Assembly: GCF_036013525.1 (NCBI RefSeq)
Contig: NZ_CP107853.1
Span: forward strand, 1,178,001 to 1,242,000
Reading direction: 5' to 3'
Source: Nonomuraea sp. NBC_00507
GTDB taxonomy: Bacteria; Actinomycetota; Actinomycetes; Streptosporangiales; Streptosporangiaceae
DNA length: 64,000 bases
Below are positions 42,503-50,608 of the stretch, piece by piece. Position 1 is the stretch's first letter. Every line of letters begins with the position of its first letter. A program made the position numbers and the translations under genes. A model generated the notes under the pieces. It did not search any database. It was not told the DNA's origin and was given only the letters and a program-made list of their open reading frames with translations.

Positions 42503-42552
42503 CCTGAAACGATCCTGAAGAGGCCCTAAATGATCTTCAGGTTGGCTTTAGG
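42503..42552. promoter_or_regulatory. Phased response-regulator binding array
   Basis: Three direct heptamers start at 42503 (CCTGAAA), 42514 (CCTGAAG) and 42525 (CCTAAAT), spaced 11 bases. Two in the opposite orientation start at 42535 (CTTCAGG) and 42546 (CTTTAGG), again 11 bases apart. OmpR/PhoB-type regulators bind heptamers at 11-base spacing. The array lies between the divergent secreted-protein gene and the regulator gene. Confidence 0.6.
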
Positions 42553-42575
42553 TCACCTGAGAGATCCTGGACGGC

Positions 42576-43247
42576 GTGCGAGTCTTACTGGTGGAGGACG
42601 AGGAGCGGCTGGCCGACCTGATCAAGGGTGGGCTGGCGGGCGAGGGCTTTGCCGTGGACGTGGCCCACGACGGGCGCGACGGGCTGTGGATGGCCACCGA
42701 GAACGTGTATGACGTGATCGTCCTGGACGTGATGGTGCCCAGGATGAACGGATATGCCGTCTGCTCCCGGCTGCGCGAGGCGGGCGACTGGACGCCGATC
42801 ATGATGCTCACGGCCAAGGACGGCGTCTACGACGAGGCCGAGGCGCTCGACAACGGGGCCGACGACTACCTGGCCAAGCCGTTCTCGTACGTGGTGTTGC
42901 TGGCCCGGCTGCGCGCGCTGGTGCGGCGGGGCGGGCGCGAGCGGCCGGTGTCGATCACCGTGGGTGACCTCGTGATCGACCCGGCCGGGTTGCGGTGCCG
43001 CAGGGGCGAGGTGGAGATCGGGCTGACGCCGAAGGAGTTCGCGGTGCTGCACGCGCTCGCGCGGCGGCCCGGCGAGGTGGTCTCCAAGAGCGAGCTGCTG
43101 GCCCAGGCCTGGGACTTCTCCTACGACGGCGACCCGAACATCGTCGAGGTCTACATCAGCGCCCTGCGCAGGAAGATCGACGTACCGTTCGGCCGGACGA
43201 CGCTCATGACGGTCCGCGGGGCCGGTTACCGGTTGGAGGCGGCGTGA
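42576..43247 (+). CDS. OmpR/PhoB-family response regulator
   Basis: 223 residues: receiver with Asp51 as phospho-acceptor (IVLDVMVP) and Lys101 (AKPF), then a winged helix ending RGAGYRLE. GTG 42576 is the start; a GATCCT box seven bases upstream suggests leaderless expression. It overlaps the kinase start by four bases (GTGA). It probably binds the phased heptamer array upstream and so controls itself and the divergent secreted protein. Confidence 0.95.
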   Translation: MRVLLVEDEERLADLIKGGLAGEGFAVDVAHDGRDGLWMATENVYDVIVLDVMVPRMNGYAVCSRLREAGDWTPIMMLTAKDGVYDEAEALDNGADDYLAKPFSYVVLLARLRALVRRGGRERPVSITVGDLVIDPAGLRCRRGEVEIGLTPKEFAVLHALARRPGEVVSKSELLAQAWDFSYDGDPNIVEVYISALRRKIDVPFGRTTLMTVRGAGYRLEAA

Positions 43248-44554
43248 TCGGGTGGCGGCGGATGGCCGTGGGGCTCTCGTCCGTGCGACTGCGGGCGACC
43301 GCGGCGGCGACGCTGGTCGTGGCGCTCACCCTGGGGGTCGTGGCGCTGCTACTGGTGATCTTGTTGCGCGGCAGCCTGGAGAGCAGCGCGGGAGCCGAGG
43401 CGGCCAGGAAGGCTGAGGCCGCGGCACCGCTCGTCGCGACGATCGAGATGGCGCCCGGCACCCCGGACACGGTCCCCGCGGAGAAGAGCAAGGCAGGGGT
43501 GGTGCGGTTGCAGGACGGCACGGTGACCGCGGTCGCCGACCCCGATGTCGTACTGACCGCCGACAAAGCCGAAGCCATCAACCAATGGGCTGAGCCCGGC
43601 GCGTACGCCGTCGCCGGGATGAAGGTGACGACCCAGACCGGCCCCGCCATGTTGTGGTCGAGGGCCTCGCTGGCCGGCGCCTCGGACGCCCTGCGCACGC
43701 TGTACGGCGCGCTGTTGCCCGGCATGCCCGCGGTGCTGCTCGTGGTGGCCGCCATGACCTGGTTCTCCGTGGGCCGCACGCTGGCTCCCGTGGCCGCGAT
43801 CAGGGCCAAGGTCGCCGACATCACCGCGCGTGACCTGCACCAGCGTGTCCCCGTACCGAGTTCCAAAGACGAGATCGCGGCGCTGGCCATCACCGTGAAC
43901 GGCACGCTCGACCGCCTGGAGACGGCCGTGGAGACGCACAAGCGGTTCGTCGCCGACGCGGCGCACGAGCTGCGTAGCCCCATCGCCACCTTGCGCGCCC
44001 GGCTGGAGCTGGCCGAGCCCAGCGAGCTGACCAGGGAAGCGCTGGCCGACATCGAGCGGCTGCAGTCCCTGGCCGCCGACCTGCTCATGCTGGCCAAGCT
44101 GGACGCGGGCGAGCCGCTGCGGAGCGCGGAGCTGGACCTGGGCCAGGTGGCGGCCGAGGAGTCGCTGCGGGTACGGCGGCGGCCCGAGGTGCGGGTGGAG
44201 CTGGACATCGAGCCCGACGTGGTGATGAAGGGCTCCCGGGCGCATCTCGACCGCCTGGTGACGAACCTGACCGACAACGCGGTACGTCACGCCGCCTCGA
44301 CGGTGTGCGTTCGCGTGCACGCCGAGGCGGACGAGGCCGTGCTCGAGGTGCTCGACGACGGACCGGGGATCCCGTTCGAGCAGCGCGAGGCGGTGTTCGA
44401 CCGCTTCACCAGGCTGGATGAGGCCCGTGCCAGGGACGCCGGCGGCGCCGGGCTCGGGCTGCCGATCGCGCGGGACATCGCGGCTCTGCACCAGGGCTCT
44501 CTTGTGTACGCCGGTGGCGGGTTCATCGCCAGATTTCCCTTGTGTCACATGTGA
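43244..44554 (+). CDS. Sensor histidine kinase
   Basis: 436 residues. Membrane helices at 18-42 and 157-176 enclose an extracytoplasmic sensor domain of about 115 residues without cysteines. HAMP (177-229), HisKA with AAHELRSPIATL (His241) and an ATPase domain with NLTDNAVRH, DDGPGIP and GGAGLGLPIA follow. It is translationally coupled to the regulator (GTGA). The external signal is unknown; the divergent secreted protein and the downstream Rieske gene are possible functional partners. Confidence 0.94.
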   Translation: MIGWRRMAVGLSSVRLRATAAATLVVALTLGVVALLLVILLRGSLESSAGAEAARKAEAAAPLVATIEMAPGTPDTVPAEKSKAGVVRLQDGTVTAVADPDVVLTADKAEAINQWAEPGAYAVAGMKVTTQTGPAMLWSRASLAGASDALRTLYGALLPGMPAVLLVVAAMTWFSVGRTLAPVAAIRAKVADITARDLHQRVPVPSSKDEIAALAITVNGTLDRLETAVETHKRFVADAAHELRSPIATLRARLELAEPSELTREALADIERLQSLAADLLMLAKLDAGEPLRSAELDLGQVAAEESLRVRRRPEVRVELDIEPDVVMKGSRAHLDRLVTNLTDNAVRHAASTVCVRVHAEADEAVLEVLDDGPGIPFEQREAVFDRFTRLDEARARDAGGAGLGLPIARDIAALHQGSLVYAGGGFIARFPLCHM

Positions 44555-44599
44555 ACCACCAGTGCTCGGTGGACGTGAGAATGGTTGAAGGAGGCAACC

Positions 44600-44974
44600 A
44601 TGCTCACACGCCGTGCATTGATCGTCCGAGGTGGCGCCACGGGCGCCGGAGTCGTCTTCCTGTGGCCCGGCAGGGCCGAGGCGGCGGCAGGTCCTGTGCT
44701 CGCCACGACCAAGAGCATCCCGCTCGGCGGCGGCCGGATCATCAAGGGAAAGTACGTGATCACCCAGCCGAAGAAGGGCGTCTACCGGTGCTTCAGCGCC
44801 AAGTGCACCCACCAAGGCTGCGCGGTGGCGAGCGTGAGCCGTGGCACGATCAACTGCCCGTGCCACGGCAGCAAGTTCAGCGCCTCCACCGGGGCTGTGA
44901 TCCAGGGTCCGGCCAAGCGCCCGCTCCCACGCAAGAAGATCAAGGTGTCGAAGGGGAAGATCAGCCTGGCTTGA
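44600..44974 (+). CDS. Tat-exported small Rieske [2Fe-2S] protein
   Basis: 124 residues. A twin-arginine signal (TRRALIV, then a hydrophobic stretch ending near AEAAAG) precedes a compact Rieske domain: CTHQGC and CPCHGSKF supply two Cys and two His ligands, with the extra cysteines forming the usual disulfide. It is too small to be a cytochrome bc1 subunit. Likely an extracytoplasmic electron carrier of the arsenite-oxidase-small-subunit/soluble Rieske type, partner unknown. GAAGGAGG precedes ATG 44600. It lies 45 bases after the kinase gene and may share its transcript. Confidence 0.9.
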   Translation: MLTRRALIVRGGATGAGVVFLWPGRAEAAAGPVLATTKSIPLGGGRIIKGKYVITQPKKGVYRCFSAKCTHQGCAVASVSRGTINCPCHGSKFSASTGAVIQGPAKRPLPRKKIKVSKGKISLA

Positions 44975-44984
44975 TCGCGGCGGC

Positions 44985-45332
44985 TTAGGCGAGCCGCGCG
45001 GAGCAGCCCAACTGGTTGGCGATCCGCGAGATGCCCTCCGCGAACGACCGGCGCGTACGCTCGGGGAAGCCGATGAACAGCTGGTTGGCCAGCGCCACGG
45101 CCCAGTACGGGCCGGCCACGCTGTAGACGCGGTGGTCCACCCGCGTGCCCTCGGGGTGGCCGGTGACCGACCATTCGCCGCGATACCACCAGCCGCCCTG
45201 GTAGGCGACGGTGTGCTCGCCGAGCTCGGTCTTCATCTCGTGGGCCGGCCGCTCGCCGAGCAGAGCCTGCCACACCTGCTCGACCGGCGCGGTCACCACC
45301 CCGGCAACCTCGGTGATGAGTCGTTTCGTCAT
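44985..45332 (-). CDS. SRPBCC-like polyketide-cyclase/START-fold protein
   Basis: 115 residues. The N-terminal VAGVVTAPVEQVWQALL and the WSVTGHPEGTRVDHRVY strand pattern resemble the SRPBCC helix-grip fold that binds hydrophobic ligands; the match is moderate. The C-terminal helix (SFAEGISRIANQLG) is also typical. Its ATG overlaps the stop of a 15-codon mini-ORF (ATGA). It is the last gene of the BVMO-MBL-PadR cluster. Confidence 0.6.
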   Translation of the reverse strand: MTKRLITEVAGVVTAPVEQVWQALLGERPAHEMKTELGEHTVAYQGGWWYRGEWSVTGHPEGTRVDHRVYSVAGPYWAVALANQLFIGFPERTRRSFAEGISRIANQLGCSARLA

Positions 45333-45376
45333 GGCTTGGCCGCCTGGCCGAGCAGGCGGACGATCTTTGTGGACAT
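45329..45376 (-). CDS. 15-codon mini-ORF coupled to the SRPBCC-like gene
   Basis: ATG at 45376 with GGGAG five bases upstream, 15 codons (MSTKIVRLLGQAAKP), and a TGA overlapping the next ATG by four bases. The ribosome site belongs to this mini-ORF and the SRPBCC-like gene has none of its own, so translation may depend on it. It may be a coupling peptide or the remains of a longer gene. Confidence 0.4.
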   Translation of the reverse strand: MSTKIVRLLGQAAKP

Positions 45377-45488
45377 GGCACGGCTCCCTTGGTCGCGGCG
45401 CCTATCCTGTGAATGCGCGTTCGGGCAGGGCAGGCGCCTTGTTCGGATGTCCGGCCGCTGAGGTGTTGGCGCACCTCGGCGGCCTCCT

Positions 45489-46052
45489 TCACTTGGGGGT
45501 CCAGTCGAGCTCCCCCTTGTCGAGCCGGCCGAGCAGGTCCTTGATCCAGTCCAGCTCGGCCTGGTGCAGAGCTTGCTCGTACTCGACCTCGAGCATGAGC
45601 ACCGCGGGCAGGCCGCTGTCGGCCATGGCCCGCCGGTGGGCGTCCATCCCGGCCAGGGCGCCCTCGATCGTGGCCGCCCGGCCGCGGAGCGCGCGCTGGG
45701 CGTCGGGCAGCGGCAGGCAGCCGATGAGCGAAACGGCCGCCACGAACGTGCGCCGGTCGGGGTCGGGCCGCTCCAGCAGCTGCTTCAGCCGGGCGACCAG
45801 CTCCTCGCGGCCCTCCTCGGTGATCTCGTAGACCGTGCGCTCCGGCCTGCGGCCCTCGCGATCGGTCTTGGCGGGCACGATCAGCTCGTCTTTGGCCAGC
45901 CGCTCGACCGCGTGGTAGAGGCTGCGCGGCAGGCCGGTGATGTAGTCCTTGTGCGTCTCGACGATGAACCGATGCAACTCGTACGGGTGAGCGGCGCGCA
46001 CCGTGAGCAAAGCCAGCACGGTCAGGCCGACCAGGTCGTGGCGTCGCGCCAT
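45489..46052 (-). CDS. PadR-family transcriptional regulator
   Basis: 187 residues. Winged helix (about 5-85) with LTVLALLTVRAAHPYEL and SLYHAVERLAKDELI, followed by a C-terminal helical dimerisation domain (Vir_act_alpha_C type). ATG 46052 has GGGAGG at ideal distance; the upstream in-frame start would run through the operator. A perfect palindrome ends 11 bases before the start, so autorepression is likely. It is downstream of the MBL and BVMO genes on the same strand. Confidence 0.92.
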   Translation of the reverse strand: MARRHDLVGLTVLALLTVRAAHPYELHRFIVETHKDYITGLPRSLYHAVERLAKDELIVPAKTDREGRRPERTVYEITEEGREELVARLKQLLERPDPDRRTFVAAVSLIGCLPLPDAQRALRGRAATIEGALAGMDAHRRAMADSGLPAVLMLEVEYEQALHQAELDWIKDLLGRLDKGELDWTPK

Positions 46053-46063
46053 GATGCCTCCCT

Positions 46064-46086
46064 CTATATTGCAAAATGCAATATAG
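46064..46086. promoter_or_regulatory. Perfect palindromic PadR-type operator
   Basis: CTATATTGCA, three A residues, TGCAATATAG: ten-base perfect arms in an A/T-rich island between the MBL stop and the PadR start. AT-rich dyads with GCA/TGC cores next to padR genes are typical self-binding sites. Confidence 0.75.
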
Positions 46087-46098
46087 CTCGGCAAGAGG

Positions 46099-46896
46099 TC
46101 AGGCGTCGAGCTGCAGGAAGGCGCGGTCGATGGCCTGCCTCACCACGTCCTCCGGATACGGGAAGTGCTTGATCAGGTCGCGCAGCCCCTCCACGTGCGC
46201 CCGCTTGGCCAGCTCCGCCACGAGCGCCAGCTCGGCCTGCTGGCCCTGCGCGAACGCTCGGTCCACCACCGCGCCGTGCCCCGGCACGATCACCGGCTCC
46301 GGCATCTCGTCCAGCATCGCGGCAACAGTGGCTGGCCAGTCCAGCGGGTACGAGTCGCTGAATGCCGGCGGCGCGCCCTCCTCGACCAGGTCCCCCGCGA
46401 ACACGACCCCGGCGTCGGGAACGTGCAGCACGACGTCGTTGCTGCTGTGCCCGAGCCCGAAGTGCCGCAAATGCACGATGCGCCCGCCGATGTCCAGGCT
46501 GGCCGCGGCTGTGAACGTCTGGTCAGGCGGCACGATCGTGATCTCCTCCAGCTCCTCCCGCCGGTCGGGCAGCTGCGCGATCACGTTGGCGCGTTGTTGC
46601 TCGCCGTACCGCTCGATCTCCTCGGCGCACCTGGCGTGCCCCCAGATCTCGGCGGGCCGGAACAGCGCGTTGCCGAAGTAGTGGTCGAAGTGGGAGTGGC
46701 TGTTGACGACCGTCCACGGGCCCGGGGTGATCCGCCTGACGGCCTCGATCAGGTCCGCCGCCTCCCGGTGCGAGGTACGCGTGTCGAGCACCAGGCAGTG
46801 CCCGTCATCACCGACGATCAGACCCGTGTTCATGTCGAACGACCGGTGACGCCGGACATAGACCCGGTCGCCGATCTCCTGCCACTGCTCGTTCAT
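46099..46896 (-). CDS. MBL-fold metallo-hydrolase
   Basis: 265 residues. The dinuclear metal motif HSHFDH, a later HSSNDV histidine, GDLVEEG aspartate and VPGHG histidine define a glyoxalase-II/lactonase-like metallo-beta-lactamase fold. ATG 46896 is preferred over 46938, which would overlap the BVMO stop. It follows the BVMO gene by 19 bases. A plausible job is hydrolysis of the ester or lactone the BVMO makes, which is inference. Confidence 0.9.
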   Translation of the reverse strand: MNEQWQEIGDRVYVRRHRSFDMNTGLIVGDDGHCLVLDTRTSHREAADLIEAVRRITPGPWTVVNSHSHFDHYFGNALFRPAEIWGHARCAEEIERYGEQQRANVIAQLPDRREELEEITIVPPDQTFTAAASLDIGGRIVHLRHFGLGHSSNDVVLHVPDAGVVFAGDLVEEGAPPAFSDSYPLDWPATVAAMLDEMPEPVIVPGHGAVVDRAFAQGQQAELALVAELAKRAHVEGLRDLIKHFPYPEDVVRQAIDRAFLQLDA

Positions 46897-46915
46897 GCCA
46901 ACGAACCCTACATTT

Positions 46916-48697
46916 CTAGCGGAATTCGAGTCCGTCAAACGCGTTCGAAGATCGCCACTGATCGATGTAGGCGAAGTACGCCGTCGCGCCCAGCGGGTAA
47001 CCGACGTTGAGCCAGCCGCGCAGCCCGAGATCCTGGCCCTCGTTGTTGTAGTAGCCGGGCGTGCAGTCCGGCCCGCCGAGCAATGAGCCCGGCCCCGACT
47101 GCAGCAGCTCGATCCACGCGTCCTCGGCCTCCTTGGTCACCTCGACCTCCGAGAAGCCGTGGTCGAGGGCATGTTTGACGATCAGCGCGATCGTCCGGGC
47201 GGCCTCGGTGAGGTTGTGCGGGATGTTGGAGAGCAGGTTCGCGCCCTGCGTGTGCTGCACCAGGAAGGCGTTCGGGAAGCCGTGCACGTGGATGCCGTGC
47301 ATGGTGCGCATGCCCTCGGCCCAGCGTTGCGACAGCCTGGCCCCGTCGCGGCCGGTCAGGTCGTACCCGGCCCGGCGGGTGTAGTCCGTGCCGACCTCGA
47401 AGCCGGAGGCGTAGATGACGCAGTCGACCTCGTACTCCCTTCCCGCGGCGACGACGCCGGTCTCGGTGATCCGCTCGACGCCCTTGCCGTCGGTGTCGAC
47501 GAGATGCGTGCCGGGGAGGTTGAATGCCTGCAGGTATTCGTCGTGGAAGCAGGGGCGTTTGCAGAGCTGGCGATACCACGCCTTGAGGTTTCGCGCGGTC
47601 TCCGGGTCCGCCACGACGGCGTCGACGCGGGCGCGGATCTCCTCCATCTTCTCGAAGTCGGAGTCCTCGAAGGCGGCCCGCATCGTCTCAGGGGTCAGCT
47701 CGTCCAGCTGGCTGATCTTGGCGCGGACCCGGCGGGCGATGTCGGTCCAGCCGTCCATCACCAGGTCCTCCTCGGCCGCCGCGCCGGTCTGCATGGCCGT
47801 GAAGTTCTCCAGCCAGCGCTGCTGCCAGCCGGGCGTGGCGATGCCGGCGAACCACTCGGGGTCGGTCGGTCGGTTCCCGCGGACGTCCACGGACGACGGG
47901 GTGCGCTGGAACACGTACAGCTCCCTGCACGCCCGCGCCAGGTGGGGGACGCACTGCACGGCCGTCGCGCCGGTGCCGATGACGGCCACGCGTTTGTCCG
48001 CCAGCCGGTCCATGGGCGCGCCCGAGGCGTCGCCGCCGGTGTAGTCGTAGTCCCAGCGGCTGGTGTGGAACGCATGCCGCCGGAAGTCGTCGATGCCCGG
48101 GATGCCGGGCAGTTTCGGCACGTGGAGCGGGCCGATGCCCATCGCCACGAACTGGGCGGTGAACGCGTCGCCCCGGTTCGTGCGCACGAGCCAGCGGTCG
48201 CCGAGCCATTCCAGGTCCACGACCTCGGTGTGGAACAACGCGTGGTCGTACAGGCCGTAGTGCTTGCCGATGCGGCGGCAGTGCTCGAGGATCTCGGGCG
48301 CGTGCGCGTACTTCTCGGTCGGCATGTGGCCGGTCTCCTCCAGGAGCGGCATGTACACGTACGACGCCGTGTCGCACTGCGCTCCCGGGTAGCGGTTCCA
48401 GTACCAGGTGCCGCCGAAGTCGCCGGCCTTGTCGATGACGCGCACGTCGTCGACGCCGGACTCCTTCAGCCGCGCGCCGGTGACCAGGCCGGCGAACCCA
48501 CCGCCGACGAACGCGACCGTCACGTGGTCGGTCTTCGGCTCGCGCTCGGTCCTCGGCGTGTAGGGGTCCTCGAGGTAGTGCGCGAGGCGGCCGGTGAGGC
48601 GCAGGTACTGGTCGTTGCCGTCCGGGCGGAGCCGCTTGTCGCGCTCCTCGCGGTATTTGCGGCGAAGGGCCTCTTTGTCGAGGACGGGGCGGGTCAT
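46916..48697 (-). CDS. Flavin-dependent Baeyer-Villiger-type monooxygenase
   Basis: 593 residues. FAD-binding VGGGFAG near residue 65, the YWNRYPGAQCD loop, the BVMO-type fingerprint ending HTSRWDYD (the usual glycine is Arg here) and an NADPH-binding GTGATAVQ motif place it in the cyclohexanone/steroid-type I BVMO group. It inserts oxygen next to a ketone, giving an ester or lactone. An imperfect dyad (ATTCCAGAATG then CATTCGGAAAT) lies about 45 bases upstream (48741-48763). It is first gene of a four-gene set with MBL, PadR and SRPBCC-like genes. Confidence 0.92.
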   Translation of the reverse strand: MTRPVLDKEALRRKYREERDKRLRPDGNDQYLRLTGRLAHYLEDPYTPRTEREPKTDHVTVAFVGGGFAGLVTGARLKESGVDDVRVIDKAGDFGGTWYWNRYPGAQCDTASYVYMPLLEETGHMPTEKYAHAPEILEHCRRIGKHYGLYDHALFHTEVVDLEWLGDRWLVRTNRGDAFTAQFVAMGIGPLHVPKLPGIPGIDDFRRHAFHTSRWDYDYTGGDASGAPMDRLADKRVAVIGTGATAVQCVPHLARACRELYVFQRTPSSVDVRGNRPTDPEWFAGIATPGWQQRWLENFTAMQTGAAAEEDLVMDGWTDIARRVRAKISQLDELTPETMRAAFEDSDFEKMEEIRARVDAVVADPETARNLKAWYRQLCKRPCFHDEYLQAFNLPGTHLVDTDGKGVERITETGVVAAGREYEVDCVIYASGFEVGTDYTRRAGYDLTGRDGARLSQRWAEGMRTMHGIHVHGFPNAFLVQHTQGANLLSNIPHNLTEAARTIALIVKHALDHGFSEVEVTKEAEDAWIELLQSGPGSLLGGPDCTPGYYNNEGQDLGLRGWLNVGYPLGATAYFAYIDQWRSSNAFDGLEFR

Positions 48698-48849
48698 GCA
48701 GCCTCCGGGAGCGAGACGTGGCGCCTGGATGACCGGGACAATTCCAGAATGTCATTCGGAAATGGCCTCCGACAACCCCTTCCGGTGGCCGGAGCACCAC
48801 CGGTCCGGACTATGGTGAGAAACCCGGCACACGAGGAAGCAGAACCGCC

Positions 48850-50196
48850 TTGGGTCACCGCGCACTGGTCATCGCCATGCTGCCCGCCATCGGGCTGCGG
48901 GTGCTCGCCGTGCTCGGATTCCCGCCCGCGCTGCTGTTCTACGGCGACTCCTTCGCCTTCCTGCGCGAGGAGCTGACGCCGGGAACGGCCAGGCCGTCCG
49001 GATACTCCCTGCTGCTGGCGCTGTTGCGTCCCGCGCACAGCCTGACGCTGGTGACGGTCCTGCAGCACCTGCTGGGGCTGGCGCTCGCGGTCGGCGTCTA
49101 CGCGCTGCTCAGGCGGCGCGGCCTGCCCGGCTGGGGCGCCACGCTGCTGGTGACCCCGCTGCTCTACGACGAGTTCCTCGTCCTCCTCGAACACATGATC
49201 ATGGCCGACGCGATCTTCATCGTGCTGGTCACCACCGCCATCACCCTCATCGTGTGGCGCGTCACGCCGGCCACGGCCGCCGTGGGCGGGTTACTGCTCG
49301 GCCTGGCCGGCATCACGCGCACGATCGGCCTGCCGCTGCTGCTGCTCACGGCGGCCTACTTCCTGATCAGGCGGTACGGCTGGCGCCCGCTGCTGGCGCT
49401 CGTCGTGGCCGGGGCGATCCCGCTGGGCGCGTACGCCACCTGGACGAAGGCGGAGAAGGGCAAGTTCGCCCTCACCGAGGCGGACGGCAACTTCCTGTGG
49501 TCCAGGACGATGAGCTTCGCCGACTGCGACGTGATCAAGCCGCCGGAGCGGCTGGCCGTGCTCTGCCCCCGAATGCCCGTCGAGCAGCGTCCCTATCCGC
49601 CGCACTGGTTGTGGGAGAGCTTCTCCCCGCTGCTCAAGGTGCCGGGGACGGCCAACCGTAACCAGCTGGCCGGAGAGTTCGCCAGGCAGGCCATCCTCGC
49701 CCAGCCCGGCGCCTATGTGGGCACGGTCGCGACGGACCTCACCCAGTTGCTGCGCTGGGAGCGTACGGCCGCGGACGAGAAGACGCCGTACAAGTTCCCG
49801 GCGGCCGAACGGCCGATCAGCGCGTCGGTGCGGGGCGTCGCGGAGGCGTACGAGGCGGGACCGGCCGCCACGCGGGTCGTCGAGCCGTTCGCCGGATGGC
49901 TGCGTGCCTACCAGCGATTCGGGTATGTGCCTTACCCGCTGCTGATGGTGGGTTTGGTGGCCTCGCTGGCGCTGGCCGTGACGCGACGGCGATGGGACGC
50001 CCTGCTGCCGGCGCTGGCCGCGCTCGCGCTCGTCGCGGCGCCGCCGTTCCTGGCGGCCTACGACGTGCGGTACGTGATTCCGGCGATCCCGCTGATCTGT
50101 CTGGCGCTCGGATTGACCGTGAGCGCCAGGGCGCCGGGGGACGCCGCGGTCCGGCCCGCGACGGAGCCGGAGGCCGTGGCCGGCCGCACGGCCTGA
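48850..50196 (+). CDS. GT-C-type multipass membrane glycosyltransferase-like protein
   Basis: 448 residues and about ten membrane helices. The first loop has FYGDSFAFLREE (acidic residues at the GT-C catalytic position) and a large extracytoplasmic loop lies between about 205 and 355. This fits lipid-linked-sugar glycosyltransferases such as the PMT/ArnT-like groups, but no specific family can be named. TTG 48850 is the first available start, with AGGAAG about ten bases upstream; ATG 48877 is an alternative. Confidence 0.7.
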   Translation: MGHRALVIAMLPAIGLRVLAVLGFPPALLFYGDSFAFLREELTPGTARPSGYSLLLALLRPAHSLTLVTVLQHLLGLALAVGVYALLRRRGLPGWGATLLVTPLLYDEFLVLLEHMIMADAIFIVLVTTAITLIVWRVTPATAAVGGLLLGLAGITRTIGLPLLLLTAAYFLIRRYGWRPLLALVVAGAIPLGAYATWTKAEKGKFALTEADGNFLWSRTMSFADCDVIKPPERLAVLCPRMPVEQRPYPPHWLWESFSPLLKVPGTANRNQLAGEFARQAILAQPGAYVGTVATDLTQLLRWERTAADEKTPYKFPAAERPISASVRGVAEAYEAGPAATRVVEPFAGWLRAYQRFGYVPYPLLMVGLVASLALAVTRRRWDALLPALAALALVAAPPFLAAYDVRYVIPAIPLICLALGLTVSARAPGDAAVRPATEPEAVAGRTA

Positions 50197-50234
50197 CCAT
50201 TGCCGCCGCGAACGACGACTGCTACCGTGCCATG

Positions 50235-50252
50235 TGTAAAGAAATTCTTACA
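50235..50252. promoter_or_regulatory. Near-palindrome upstream of ArsR-like gene
   Basis: TGTAAAGAAATTCTTACA: TGTAA-GAA pairs with TTC-TTACA apart from one bulged A. It lies 15 bases before the ATG of the winged-helix regulator and is a likely self-binding site. Confidence 0.45.
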
Positions 50253-50266
50253 GGTGATGGGACCCT

Positions 50267-50608
50267 ATGACCACGGCCGGGCCGACGGGCGACGACCTGG
50301 TCGAGATGCTGGCCGCGCTGGCCAACCCGCTGCGGCTGCGCATCGTCGCCAGGCTGTCCGACGGCCGTGACTACGTCAGCCACCTGGCGCGCGAGATCGG
50401 AGTGAGCCGCCCGCTTCTCCACATGCACCTGCGCAAGCTCGAGGCCGCCGGACTGATCGTCGGCAACCTGGAGCTGTCGGAGGACGGCAAGGCCATGAAG
50501 TACTACGAAGTCACGGACTTCAGCTTGCACCTGACCGCCTCGGCGCTGGCCGAGGCGGCGAAAACGTTGACCCCGGAGAAGGGTCCCGGAGCCGAGGAGC
50601 ACTCCTGA
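50267..50608 (+). CDS. ArsR-like winged-helix transcriptional regulator
   Basis: 113 residues. MLAALANPLRLRIVARLSDG followed by LAREIGVSRPLLHMHLRKLEAAGLI is the ArsR/HTH_20 fold; no metal-binding cysteines are present, so metal sensing is unlikely. It overlaps by one base with a small membrane-protein gene (TGATG), and the two are probably translated together. An operator-like dyad precedes it. Confidence 0.9.
   Translation: MTTAGPTGDDLVEMLAALANPLRLRIVARLSDGRDYVSHLAREIGVSRPLLHMHLRKLEAAGLIVGNLELSEDGKAMKYYEVTDFSLHLTASALAEAAKTLTPEKGPGAEEHS

Noticed and set aside
47159..48976. 605-codon plus-strand frame opposite the BVMO gene
   Set aside because: No recognisable domain, biased His/Arg/Val composition, and the opposite strand has a complete flavoprotein.
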